A stretch of 64,000 nt of DNA from positions 558,001 through 622,000 of the forward strand of contig OZ244822.1 of assembly GCA_965220345.1 (NCBI GenBank), in the 5' to 3' direction. Made by a program: the position numbers and the translations under genes. Under the pieces are notes generated by a model that saw only the letters and a program-made list of their open reading frames with translations, ran no database searches and was not told where the DNA came from. The first letter of the stretch is position 1. Every line of letters starts with the position of its first letter. Positions 41,826 through 51,119 of the stretch are shown here, in pieces. The DNA comes from Aldehydirespirator sp965220345 (lineage in GTDB: Bacteria > Actinomycetota > Acidimicrobiia > Acidimicrobiales > Aldehydirespiratoraceae).

Positions 41826-42830
41826 TCAAGTGGCAGCGCAAATTGTGATGCGATCGGCGGTTAGCTCAGAACGAATCCGGGTCTCAACAGCACTACCGAG
41901 CCCTAGACGATCCGAACCCAAAAGTGCTGCACCCAACACGGGAGGAGCATCCAAACGTCGAAGGATCACCCGAGGTGCCGACTCAAGCAAACCTTCACGC
42001 ACACGATCATGAAAAACAGAATCACCGGTCTTCCAGATCGAGCCTACGAACACCATCTCAAACTCTGAGCGAGCCAACCGCAAACGGCGGATCGCGGACA
42101 CTGCCATCAGCACCAGCTCATCGGCTAACCAGTCAACAATGCTGCGAGCCACCGAGTCACCGTCGCTGGCCGCTGCGAACACGACCGGTGCCAAATCCGG
42201 CAGCGACAAATCCGGCGGCTCGCCGGTATGAAGCGCAGTCACCACATCAATCGGGCGACGCAAACCGAAACGAGCAGGTACCAGCGTCTCCAACGATGTG
42301 CGCGGCCCTCGACCATCGCGTGCTCGGATAGCCGCAGCTAAAGCTCGCACAGCCAGGTCACTGCCGCCGCCCTCATCGCCAGAAAGCGCACCCAATGCTG
42401 GAAATCGCACAGTGCGGCCAGTGGGGCCGACTCCGGCGCAGTTCATCCCGGCACCACACACCAGCGCAATTCCCCATCCCGAGTGTGATCCGGCTCGAAG
42501 TCCAGCAAAAGCGTCATTAAGGACGATTGATCTCTCAGCTATGCCCGAAGCATCAAGCTCGCGCTGCAATCTGCGATCATCAACCGGCAGATCAGCACCC
42601 GCTAGGCAGTAGACCCCCAACTCTGCAGCAAGCCCGTTGATCTCCAAACCGCCAGCGGCTGCGGCACTGTGAACCGCTTGTTTGATAGTGCTGAGCATGG
42701 TTGGCATGCCGACCGCGTGATATGAGCCAGCTGCGGCTCGGGCCGTGCCTAGCACCGCTCCGTCGGCTGCGATTAGCGCTACATCGGTCTTAGAGTTGCC
42801 GCCGTCGACAGCAACTATTGCAGCGCTCAA
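41826..42830 (-). CDS. BadF/BadG-type N-acetylglucosamine kinase-like ATPase
   Basis: A 334-residue kinase of the ASKHA fold. The first phosphate loop is VDGGNSKTDVAL (8-19), the second is in VCGAGMNCAGV, and the adenosine part is in FVGSIWKTG. GSYHAVG and LNDAFAGL are typical of GlcNAc/muropeptide-sugar kinases of the BadF/BadG group. It would make the 6-phosphate of an amino sugar. It lies downstream of the GH4 gene on the same strand after a 160-base gap, and a SIS-domain deaminase candidate is at the other end of the cluster, which suits an amino-sugar route. Confidence 0.82.
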   Translation of the reverse strand: MSAAIVAVDGGNSKTDVALIAADGAVLGTARAAAGSYHAVGMPTMLSTIKQAVHSAAAAGGLEINGLAAELGVYCLAGADLPVDDRRLQRELDASGIAERSIVLNDAFAGLRAGSHSGWGIALVCGAGMNCAGVGPTGRTVRFPALGALSGDEGGGSDLAVRALAAAIRARDGRGPRTSLETLVPARFGLRRPIDVVTALHTGEPPDLSLPDLAPVVFAAASDGDSVARSIVDWLADELVLMAVSAIRRLRLARSEFEMVFVGSIWKTGDSVFHDRVREGLLESAPRVILRRLDAPPVLGAALLGSDRLGLGSAVETRIRSELTADRITICAAT

Positions 42831-42994
42831 GACTCGAAGCCGCTAGCAGAGCAAGCCGGTGAGCCGATCCGCTCGCTGCGAGCGCAGAAACGTCCCGAGC
42901 ATTCTTTGAACTCTGCAAAGACTGCCAAGACCTCTGCACAGGTAACAGTGCAGCAAAACCCTGCGAATTGAGCAGACAGCATGACCTAACTCGC

Positions 42995-44275
42995 CTAACT
43001 CGGTGCGTCAGAGAAGAAAGCTGGCAGATGCTGGCGGTTAGCTTCGAGGATCGCGTCCAGCAAAGGTTCGGCGACATCGCGTGAAGGCACCAACGGATTA
43101 GCCGCCAAAGCGTCGATTGCCACACTGCGATCACCCGACACAGCTGCGGAGATTGTGAGACGCTGATAGTTGTGTAAAGCCAGCACCAGTTCACGCTGCT
43201 CCTGCGTCAGCGGATCACCCTGCAGCGGTTGTGCTCCTGAGGCATCGACACGGCAAGCAACTTCAACCACCAGATCTGGTGGCAGGTCGTTCAAAGCGTC
43301 GTTGTTGGGCACGTTCACAACCAGATTGCGTCCGGCATCACCCTCACTGCTTAGAGCTTCGATCACCTCGATTGCTGCTTCGGAATACCAGGCACCGCCG
43401 CGCTCATCAAGCAAAGCGGGCTTCTCAACGAGTTCAGGATCGCTATACAGCTCAAGCAGCCCACGTTCGATGTCCATCACCTCACTAGCTCGAGTGCCTT
43501 CAGCGAGTTGCTCGGCAAGAATCTCTTCGGGATAGCTGTAATAAAGCTGGTAATAAGAGGGAATCACCCCGGCTTTGGCTATCTGTGCAGCAGGCCAACC
43601 GATCTCATCAGCGATCCGGTCAAGGTGATCGCTCATCAACTCGGGCATTACCGAATGACCGTCAATGCATACATCGCGAAACCATGAGGCGTGATTAAGA
43701 CCAACCGACTCAAGTTCGACGCGTGAAGCGTCCACATCGAAAGCCGCAGCGACTTCACGCTGCAATCCAATCGGGACATTGCACAATCCCACAGCTCGAT
43801 GGTTGTTGTCGGCCAGCGCCTGACTGACTATCGACACCGGGTTGGTGAAGTCGATCAACCAACCGTCAGACGCTCCCAGCTTTGCGTAACGAACCGCTAT
43901 GTCAAGCACCACTGGAACAGTGCGCAAAGCTTTAGCGAAACCGCCCGGGCCGGTGGTTTCTTGACCCAATATGCCGAAACGATGAGGGATCGTTTCGTCC
44001 TGAAGGCGTGCCTGCAAGCCGCCTACGCGCAGCTGCACCAAACAAAACGAAGCATCAGTCAGAGCCTCGTCTAGATCCTCGGTCAGCACCAGGCTGCCGT
44101 GCCAGCCAGCATGGTCAAGGATGCGCTGCGCGAACCCGCCCACAATGTTGAGTCGTTCACGATCAATGTCGTGAAGGAACAGCTGTTCAACACCAAGGGA
44201 AGCGCCTCGTATGGCGATGCCTTGAACCAGTTCGGGTGAGTAGGTGCTAGCACCTCCGATCACAGCAATCTTCAT
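42995..44275 (-). CDS. Glycoside hydrolase family 4 enzyme (6-phospho-beta-glucosidase-like)
   Basis: A 426-residue GH4 enzyme, which cleaves by NAD-dependent oxidation and elimination. The NAD loop is GGASTYSPEL (8-17), the metal-site cysteine is in GLCNVPIG, and the catalytic part has LNHASWF and PSYYQLYYSYPEE. Most relatives act on 6-phospho-beta-glucosides. It overlaps the Gfo/Idh gene by four bases, so the two are coupled. With no PTS in the window, a phosphorylated substrate would have to come from the neighbouring kinase. GH4 enzymes for unphosphorylated substrates also exist. Confidence 0.88.
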   Translation of the reverse strand: MKIAVIGGASTYSPELVQGIAIRGASLGVEQLFLHDIDRERLNIVGGFAQRILDHAGWHGSLVLTEDLDEALTDASFCLVQLRVGGLQARLQDETIPHRFGILGQETTGPGGFAKALRTVPVVLDIAVRYAKLGASDGWLIDFTNPVSIVSQALADNNHRAVGLCNVPIGLQREVAAAFDVDASRVELESVGLNHASWFRDVCIDGHSVMPELMSDHLDRIADEIGWPAAQIAKAGVIPSYYQLYYSYPEEILAEQLAEGTRASEVMDIERGLLELYSDPELVEKPALLDERGGAWYSEAAIEVIEALSSEGDAGRNLVVNVPNNDALNDLPPDLVVEVACRVDASGAQPLQGDPLTQEQRELVLALHNYQRLTISAAVSGDRSVAIDALAANPLVPSRDVAEPLLDAILEANRQHLPAFFSDAPS

Positions 44276-45345
44276 GACAATCTGACCTCCTCGTTAGCTT
44301 GCGCTGAGTGGTATGCGGCTTGCATGATCCTCACTGTGGTGAGCCCCACATCGGGACCGTTCGCCGGTGAAACCGCGCCTCGGGCGACATCAGCGGCGTG
44401 AGCAATCTGAGCTTCAAACAGTTTGGGGTCGCAATGCTCGTTGCGCTCAAACGGCGGCGGCGTGCTCGTCTCAAGCCTCGCTTCGTTGTCGCTGTCATCG
44501 TCATTGGAGTCGCCGTTGCCAGCAGCAGCAGAGTCTTGGACTTCGCGGGCAATAAGCGTCGGGAACAACGAACCGAAAGCTCGGGTGCCGTGCAAGCGTG
44601 TGGCTGCTTCGGGACCGTCGGATTGCACCTGCCACCAGCCTGCCTCTACTTGGCTGGTGACTCCGTTATCCCAGTCGATCAACAGCACAGCCGTGTCGTC
44701 AACGTCGTAATCTCCGTAATGGGTGCCGACACGCGCAGTTACACGCACCGGCTGAGGATCACCGATCAGATAACGGGTGGTGTCTATGGCGTGAACGCCC
44801 ATATCGGCAAGCGCACCACCGCCAGCCAGCGCTCGCTGCTGGAACCAGCCCGAAGGCCCCCACCAAGTGTGGACACTGAGCGAACGTGTTCGGATTATCT
44901 GGCCCAAAGCCCCGTTGGCGATCTCTTGGCGAAGCCAACGAGCATCAGGATCGAAACGCCACATATGGCCGGTCATCAAAGCACGTCCAGTTTCATCGGC
45001 GACAGACACCATCTCGGAAGCTTCTTCGACTGACACGGCCATCGGCTTCTCGACTAGCACATGGGCACCGGCACGCATCAGCGCCGTGGACTGGGAAGCG
45101 TGCAATGCATTGGGGGTGGCTACGACCGCTACATCAGCACCACCGTCACCTGCTGCGAACAGGAACTCGTCCCAGTCGGTGGTAGCAACCTCGGCTGGGT
45201 GATCGGCAATGAACTCATCCAAACTGGACTGTCGATGGTTATGGACTGCTACAAGCTCAGCATCGGGCACGGCCGCTATCGAACGGGCATGCATTCGTGC
45301 TATCCATCCGGTGCCGCACATCGCGAAACGGATCGGTTGACTCAT
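44272..45345 (-). CDS. Gfo/Idh/MocA family oxidoreductase
   Basis: A 357-residue NAD(P)-dependent sugar or inositol dehydrogenase. The Rossmann loop is CGTGWIARMHARS (9-21), the substrate-side lysine is in VLVEKPMA (about 94-101) and the histidine/aspartate segment is LADMGVHAIDTTRYL. The family acts on sugars, amino sugars and inositols. It sits between the aminotransferase and GH4 genes in the operon. The middle has a short acidic insertion (GDSNDDDSDNEA, about 263-274) not expected for the family. Confidence 0.9.
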   Translation of the reverse strand: MSQPIRFAMCGTGWIARMHARSIAAVPDAELVAVHNHRQSSLDEFIADHPAEVATTDWDEFLFAAGDGGADVAVVATPNALHASQSTALMRAGAHVLVEKPMAVSVEEASEMVSVADETGRALMTGHMWRFDPDARWLRQEIANGALGQIIRTRSLSVHTWWGPSGWFQQRALAGGGALADMGVHAIDTTRYLIGDPQPVRVTARVGTHYGDYDVDDTAVLLIDWDNGVTSQVEAGWWQVQSDGPEAATRLHGTRAFGSLFPTLIAREVQDSAAAGNGDSNDDDSDNEARLETSTPPPFERNEHCDPKLFEAQIAHAADVARGAVSPANGPDVGLTTVRIMQAAYHSAQANEEVRLS

Positions 45346-45408
45346 TAGGTGACTCCTGTCGGATTCTCTTTCTCTGATATCAGTTGTCGTTTCTTAGATT
45401 CTCTGCTG

Positions 45409-46659
45409 TCAGGTGTCTTTCATCAACGAACGCAACTGAGAAGCCCCGTCAGAGATCTTGCGGAACGCCGCCACGGCATCTTCGATTCCCTGCTTTCCGG
45501 CACGGAAAATGTTCTCATCCAAATAGACCGTCTGGCGTGATCCGGCCAGATCCGACACCGGGCAGTCCCAAGCTTCGGGCTTAAGGCGATCGGCATACTC
45601 GACGGCCACAGGCAGTCGGCTCAGCCACGGCTGGAACAAAGGATCACGGGTTAGCGACGGATAGCCCTCCCAGCAGTCGATCCCTTCTTCGTCAAGCGCA
45701 TCGCACAACAGACTGTTGCCAGCACCAGCGAACGCATCCGGGTCAATACACACGATGTAGCGGTAAAAACTGCGTCTCGTAACACGTTCATCTACTGTGA
45801 GCAGCCGCACACCTTCAACATCGGCGATCAGTTCCTCGAAATAAGCGGCGGAGGCGGCACGTTCAGCGATCTGAGCTTCCAGTTTCTCTACCTGAGCCGC
45901 GAGCGCGGCAGCCTGAAGTTCGCTGAGCCGATAGTTAGCACCAAAAGTGCCGTGCTCAGAGTGTTGCCCCTTCGCCCGACCGCAATCAATAATCGAAACC
46001 GCTAGTTCAGAGAGACGGTCGCTGTTGGTGGTGAGGGTGCCTCCCTCACCCGAAGTGAGAATCTTTGAGCTTTGATGGCTGAACGATCCGAACTCGGCGA
46101 TAGCTCCAGCGCTGCGTCCACGCCACTGCTTGCCGTGACTGTGGGCACAGTCCTCCACGATAAACAGGCCATGTTTAGCGGCGAGGTCGGTGAGCCGGTC
46201 CATGTCGGCCATGACTTGACCGAGATGCACAGGAATGATCGCCTTAGTGCGGGGAGTAATAGCAGCTTCAACCGCGTCAGGGTCGATAGCCAAAGTGTCG
46301 GGGGCGACATCAACGATCACCGGCAATGCGCCAGCGGCCATTGCTGCGTATGCGGTAGCCGAGAAGGTGAGCGCCGGGACGATCACCTCATCGCCCCAGC
46401 CAACGCCGAGAGCCTTAAGCGCGACCTCCATAGTGACGGTGCCATTCGCCATGGGCACTGCATAACGCACATCGTGCAAAGCCGCGAACCGCTTAGCGAA
46501 ACGCAAGGTGTTAGGGCCTGGGAACGGGAACCCGCCCCATTGACCTGATCGGACTGTCTCAGCAACACAAGCTGCTGTGGCTTCGTCAATGTCAGGCCAG
46601 GAGGGATATTCCTCGGAACGGACAGGAGTTCCGCCGAGGATCGCGAGTTGGTCAGTCAT
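45409..46659 (-). CDS. DegT/DnrJ/EryC1/StrS family PLP aminotransferase
   Basis: A 416-residue aminotransferase of the sugar/AHBA class. The PLP-binding aspartate lies in IVEDCAHSHG, the PLP lysine is in HQSSKILTSGEGG, and NYRLSELQAA follows as expected. Such enzymes add an amino group to keto sugars or keto-inositols. The ATG at 46659 is preceded by GGAGA; an open frame to 46797 adds 46 residues without family features. Next to a Gfo/Idh dehydrogenase this makes a possible oxidise-then-aminate pair, or the reverse in catabolism. Substrate unknown. Confidence 0.88.
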   Translation of the reverse strand: MTDQLAILGGTPVRSEEYPSWPDIDEATAACVAETVRSGQWGGFPFPGPNTLRFAKRFAALHDVRYAVPMANGTVTMEVALKALGVGWGDEVIVPALTFSATAYAAMAAGALPVIVDVAPDTLAIDPDAVEAAITPRTKAIIPVHLGQVMADMDRLTDLAAKHGLFIVEDCAHSHGKQWRGRSAGAIAEFGSFSHQSSKILTSGEGGTLTTNSDRLSELAVSIIDCGRAKGQHSEHGTFGANYRLSELQAAALAAQVEKLEAQIAERAASAAYFEELIADVEGVRLLTVDERVTRRSFYRYIVCIDPDAFAGAGNSLLCDALDEEGIDCWEGYPSLTRDPLFQPWLSRLPVAVEYADRLKPEAWDCPVSDLAGSRQTVYLDENIFRAGKQGIEDAVAAFRKISDGASQLRSLMKDT

Positions 46660-46897
46660 TGCAGTGTCTCCGGTCTGCATCGCTCCAGTGGCCTGAGTTT
46701 CTGGCAGCGATGCGATAGAGCCGACAACGAGGGAGCCAGCCTCACGCCCCGTCGACACGTTTGCAAGATTATAGACGCTGACATAGCAGTCCTGCAAGAC
46801 CTAGTTATGCAAGAAGCCCTAGCCTTGCGAGCACTGACCCGAAACTGTGCAACCTCTAGGTAGCGGCGGGCAGGGAGGGCGCTGTGGTTCGTGAGGT

Positions 46898-49240
46898 TCA
46901 GCGTCGCACCTCGAAATCTAGATGATTCACAGCTAGCGGCTCTGTGCAGTTCGAGGCAGTGAGACGGAGCTCGACACGATGCCAGCCGTGCGGTGCGCGT
47001 AGTTTCGCTTCGCCGAGGATCAACGCCGAGTCGACGGCTGCGCCAGCAACAGGCAGTGATCCTTCCGCGAGCGATGCCGGGGAGTTTGCGAGCGCGGAGT
47101 CTTTGGACGCGGAGTTTTTGGGATTTGCAGGCTGGGTGGGATCAGCGACCGGTCTCATACTCCATAGCAGTGTCGCTTCAGACACCGGCTGAGGCAGATC
47201 ATTGATGAGCCAGAAACGCATGATGATGGCACGACCCGCACGCGGCCTCGGATCAGGCCGCTCGGCACTGTCAAGCAATTCGACGCACACCAGCAGCGGT
47301 GCCATCGCCCGACTCAGGGCGTGATATCCAGGTTTGGGCTTGCGATTGTGATCAAGGACAGCCCAAGTGAGCGCCTCCCAACCCTCAACTGCCATGAAAT
47401 GATGAACACCGGTGATGAGTGGTCCCCCATCAGCGGGCAGCCCGCCCGGTTGTCGGGCTTTGCCGCGCCTGAATGATTCGGTTGCTGCCTGTATCAGGTT
47501 CGCTTGATAGGCCTGCGCAGCGGCCACGTAGCGTTCGAGCCCGTCTGAGGGCAGCACTTTGATGTGCTGTTTGGTTTCACGATGCTGGAAGTCATGAAAT
47601 GCCCAGATACGCCGAGCCTCAGCAGAGTCATAGGCATGAGCTTCGCTGGGGATGATCTCACGCAAAGTGGACACATCAGGTGGGGCCAGCGAACCGTATT
47701 CGGTAACGAAAGGGCCACCAGGACGCGAAGCGAAATCTTGCCAATGCCCAAAATACCATCCGGCATAATGGTGACTGTCGCCGGTGCCGCTGTTGCGATG
47801 CACATAACGGCTGGGGTCGACATCTCTGGCGATGTCCTCTAGGTCTTTGTCAAGGCGGCGATTGTGGTCGGGGTCATGCGTGCCGCCGAACTCGTCAGCC
47901 ATCCAGGGCGCATCCCAGGGTGATTCGTTGTGGCAGCACCAAGCAACGATTGAAGGATGACTACCGAGAAGGCGGATCATGGCTCGCATCTGGCGATGAG
48001 CTTCCTGATGGAAGGCTGGATCGTCGGTGTAACCCCATTGCAATGGGAAGTCCTGCCAGATAGTCAGACCCAGTTCATCGGCGATCTCGTAAAACTTCGG
48101 GACCACCACATGAGCATGAACCCGCACCTGGTTGATGCCAGCATCACGGATTAGTTGCAGATCTTGACGCATCCGCTGCTCGGTGTATTCGGTCGGCCAG
48201 TAGGTGCCTATGTAGTTAGTGCCTCGGATCCAGATCTCTTCGCCGTTGAGACACCATCGATAGGAATCGTCCACAGAACATGAGCGAACCCCGGTGCGGA
48301 ACTTGCGCTCAGCTAGCACAAGGCTCGTGTCGCTGTCTGTGTTTCTGTGTTCGGCTGATCCGCCAGAGTCTTTTGCGGTGACGGCGACCTGCACGTCATA
48401 GAGCTTTGGCTCGCCTCGACACCAAGTGGTCCAGCGGTCCGCTAACGGCAAGCGAGCCGAAGCCTCGAAATCGACGGTGGCTGTTGCTGCCATGACCGAT
48501 GACTCTGGGTCTGAAGGCTCAGGGCTTGCAGGCAGAGCCACATCCACCGACATCTGTCCGAAGTCATTCGCGCCGGTTAATGTGAGCGTGACTGTGGCCG
48601 CTGACGGTGCCGCGACAGCAACACACAGAGTCCCGCACAGGTCAACATCGGCGTGGTCGGGGCCCGCAGGGAGGGCACGCACGACGACGCTGTCGATCAT
48701 TGCTTGATCTGGCCAAGCTTGAAGAGTGACCGGTGCCCAGATGCCACCTGAGTTGCGTGCCTGGCCTTCGCGGCTCCAAGCGGCACCCGGCCGGGCATCG
48801 TGATGTCCGAACACGCCTTTGAGCAGGGTTTTGTGCATATGCCAGACGCTGCCCCACGGTTCATGAGGTGAATCGACTTCCACCACCAGCCGATGCGAAC
48901 CAGCGGTCAAGCCTGCCAAGTCAAACCAGAACGGCTCGAAATAGCCCTCGTGAGAACCGAGCAACTCATCATCAAGCCAGACACGGCAGTAGTAGTCGAC
49001 ACCTTCAAAACACAGCCGCCAAAGTTGGTTGCTCGCTGATGCATCAATGTGAAAGGTTCGTGCGAAGGTGGCTTTCCCGGAATGATCAACTCCTCGCAGC
49101 CACCAGTTGGCCGGCAAATCAATGGTGCGCTCTGGGGGATGGCCAGCTAGAGCTTCGTCGCATGGTCCCAGCCACATATCCCACGAACCGTCAAGCGACA
49201 AGCGCGAGGCATCGCTGCCAGCTAGCAGGCGCTGGGGCAT
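46898..49240 (-). CDS. Glycoside hydrolase family 2 enzyme
   Basis: A 780-residue GH2 with the normal order: jelly-roll sugar-binding domain (1-190, LPANWWLRGVDHSGKATFAR), beta-sandwich, TIM barrel (about 330-600). The acid/base is Glu439 in WCCHNESPW and the nucleophile Glu514 in FVTEYGS. The barrel entry WIRGTNYIGTYWPTEYTEQR is close to beta-mannosidases and exo-beta-glucosaminidases. It has no signal peptide, so it works on imported oligosaccharides. It starts in the stop of the upstream permease gene (TAATG), hence belongs to the transporter operon. Confidence 0.88.
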   Translation of the reverse strand: MPQRLLAGSDASRLSLDGSWDMWLGPCDEALAGHPPERTIDLPANWWLRGVDHSGKATFARTFHIDASASNQLWRLCFEGVDYYCRVWLDDELLGSHEGYFEPFWFDLAGLTAGSHRLVVEVDSPHEPWGSVWHMHKTLLKGVFGHHDARPGAAWSREGQARNSGGIWAPVTLQAWPDQAMIDSVVVRALPAGPDHADVDLCGTLCVAVAAPSAATVTLTLTGANDFGQMSVDVALPASPEPSDPESSVMAATATVDFEASARLPLADRWTTWCRGEPKLYDVQVAVTAKDSGGSAEHRNTDSDTSLVLAERKFRTGVRSCSVDDSYRWCLNGEEIWIRGTNYIGTYWPTEYTEQRMRQDLQLIRDAGINQVRVHAHVVVPKFYEIADELGLTIWQDFPLQWGYTDDPAFHQEAHRQMRAMIRLLGSHPSIVAWCCHNESPWDAPWMADEFGGTHDPDHNRRLDKDLEDIARDVDPSRYVHRNSGTGDSHHYAGWYFGHWQDFASRPGGPFVTEYGSLAPPDVSTLREIIPSEAHAYDSAEARRIWAFHDFQHRETKQHIKVLPSDGLERYVAAAQAYQANLIQAATESFRRGKARQPGGLPADGGPLITGVHHFMAVEGWEALTWAVLDHNRKPKPGYHALSRAMAPLLVCVELLDSAERPDPRPRAGRAIIMRFWLINDLPQPVSEATLLWSMRPVADPTQPANPKNSASKDSALANSPASLAEGSLPVAGAAVDSALILGEAKLRAPHGWHRVELRLTASNCTEPLAVNHLDFEVRR

Positions 49241-50139
49241 TAGCGTCTCACGCCGGTGAGGTTAATGCCTTTGACAATGAAGCGTTGGGCTACTGCGAAC
49301 AGCACCACTATCGGGATCAAGGCCATGAAACTGCCTGCCATGAGTATCGACCATTGGCGGCTGAAGCGGCTAAGGAAAGAACTCAATCCGACCGGGAGTG
49401 TGGTTTCGTTGATGTCGGTGATATATATCAGCGGCCGTAGAAAGTCATTCCACAAAAATATGAAATGAAACACTGCAACCACGGTCAACGCAGGAACTGT
49501 GAGCGGCAACATGATTCTCCAGAAGATGCGGAACTCTGAAGCGCCGTCCACTCTGGCAGCGTCGATCAGCTCTCGAGGCAGTCCTTTGTAGAACTGGCGC
49601 ATCAAGAAAATGTTGAAAGCTCCCCCGCCGAAGCACCACGGAATGATTAGCGGCAGCGAAGTGTTGAGCCAGCCGAGTTCGGCAAACAGGATATATTCGG
49701 GGATCAAAAGAGCTTCGAACGGCAAAAAGATCGTGATCAGCGCTAACGCAAAGCAGACATTGCTCCCACGGGCGCGCAGAACCGCGAAGCCATAGGCGCA
49801 GAACGCTGACGAGAAGGTTGCCCCGAGAGTGCCGAGCACAGCAATGAACAGCGAACTGTAGAACCAGCTGCCGAAAGGCACTGAGTCGATAACACCCGAA
49901 TAATTGTCTAACTGAAAAGAGTCGGGGATCAGGTTGAGGCCCGGCTCAAGGATTTGAGCGTTGGTCTTAAACGACGCAGAAGCCTGCCACAAAAACGGCA
50001 GCGCGAACAGAAACGACAAACCAATTAGAACCACATAAAGAACAACACGGCGCAAGGCGCGCCAGCCGCGATGGCCTGTGACAGGACCTATGACGGTTCT
50101 GTTAGTGGAACTGTCTGAAGAAACGTCACTGAGAGTCAT
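49240..50139 (-). CDS. Carbohydrate ABC transporter permease (MalG type)
   Basis: A 299-residue inner-membrane permease of the CUT1 class with six helices. The EAA loop that contacts the ATPase is PRELIDAARVDGASEFRIF, and the motif FNIFLMRQFYKGLP precedes it. The start is the ATG at 50139, overlapping the stop of the first permease by four bases. It pairs with that permease to form the channel. The ATP-binding subunit is not in the window, which is common because one MsmK-like ATPase may serve many importers. Confidence 0.92.
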   Translation of the reverse strand: MTLSDVSSDSSTNRTVIGPVTGHRGWRALRRVVLYVVLIGLSFLFALPFLWQASASFKTNAQILEPGLNLIPDSFQLDNYSGVIDSVPFGSWFYSSLFIAVLGTLGATFSSAFCAYGFAVLRARGSNVCFALALITIFLPFEALLIPEYILFAELGWLNTSLPLIIPWCFGGGAFNIFLMRQFYKGLPRELIDAARVDGASEFRIFWRIMLPLTVPALTVVAVFHFIFLWNDFLRPLIYITDINETTLPVGLSSFLSRFSRQWSILMAGSFMALIPIVVLFAVAQRFIVKGINLTGVRR

Positions 50140-51119
50140 CGGTTGTCGTTGTCGTAATAGACCCAACGGCGCGAACTCCAGAACTGGATCGCAGTCAGCA
50201 GCGCAATTGCGGCGGTGAGCACCCAGGCAACAGCAGACGCGTAGCCTACCTGAAGGTTCACCAGCAGTTGCCGGTAGATGTACATGACCAGAGTCAAAGT
50301 TTGGTTGGCTGGCGAACCGCTGCCAGCCGGGCCGGTCTCAGAAGATACGACATAAGTCTCGGTGAAAACGCCTATGCCGCTAGCAATGCCGATAACCAGA
50401 TTGAAGAACAACTGTGGTGTCAAAAGAGGCAGCTTGACATGCCAGAAACGACGCAAAGCTGTGGCACCGTCAACGGCTGCGGCTTCTAGCAGTTCACGAG
50501 GCAGGCTTTGAAGCCCCGCCAGAAAGATGATCATCATTCCGCCGGTGCCTCCCCACACCATGATGATCACAATCCCCAGTTTTACTGTCCCCGGGTCACG
50601 CAACCAGATAGGGCCATCAATCCCAATTAGTTCGAGACCCTGATTAAGCAGACCGTCGCTGCCCAGAATCCAGATCCAAACAATGACGGTAGCCACGCCT
50701 GACACCACCGTGGGCAAGTAGAAGGCCGTACGGAACAGCGGCATACCTCGTACTTGTTGGCTCAACAGCACTGCAAGCCCCAAGCCAATGAGTATCTGCA
50801 GCGGAATGACTAGCAGCGCAATGTAGAGCGTGTTGCGGATGGCTTTCTCAAGCAGCGGGCCTTGCACCGGGTCGACCATCCGCTCGAAGTTGTCGAAACC
50901 GACGAAGTTCGGCCAGCCGCTGAGGTTGTAGTCAGTGAAAGCCAAACCCACCGAGGCAAGCATCGGTCCGAGGCCAAAGAAAATGAATCCAATCAGCCAA
51001 GGCGCGATAAAGACGTAGAACCAGCGCGCTTCGCGCCTGGCTTGAAGTCCGCGCTTGCGGCGAAGCGACGAGCGGGGCCGTCCGCGCACCGGCAGACGGC
51101 CCCGCTCGTCAACTTTCAC
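50136..51119 (-). CDS. Carbohydrate ABC transporter permease (UgpA/MalF type)
   Basis: A 327-residue permease, first of the pair. It begins with a basic cytosolic segment (about 1-30) and six helices follow; the EAA loop is PRELLEAAAVDGATALRRF. The start overlaps the stop of the binding-protein gene by four bases, so expression is coupled. The sequence PTVVSGVATVIVWIWILG is typical for CUT1 permeases of di- and oligosaccharides. Confidence 0.92.
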   Translation of the reverse strand: MKVDERGRLPVRGRPRSSLRRKRGLQARREARWFYVFIAPWLIGFIFFGLGPMLASVGLAFTDYNLSGWPNFVGFDNFERMVDPVQGPLLEKAIRNTLYIALLVIPLQILIGLGLAVLLSQQVRGMPLFRTAFYLPTVVSGVATVIVWIWILGSDGLLNQGLELIGIDGPIWLRDPGTVKLGIVIIMVWGGTGGMMIIFLAGLQSLPRELLEAAAVDGATALRRFWHVKLPLLTPQLFFNLVIGIASGIGVFTETYVVSSETGPAGSGSPANQTLTLVMYIYRQLLVNLQVGYASAVAWVLTAAIALLTAIQFWSSRRWVYYDNDNR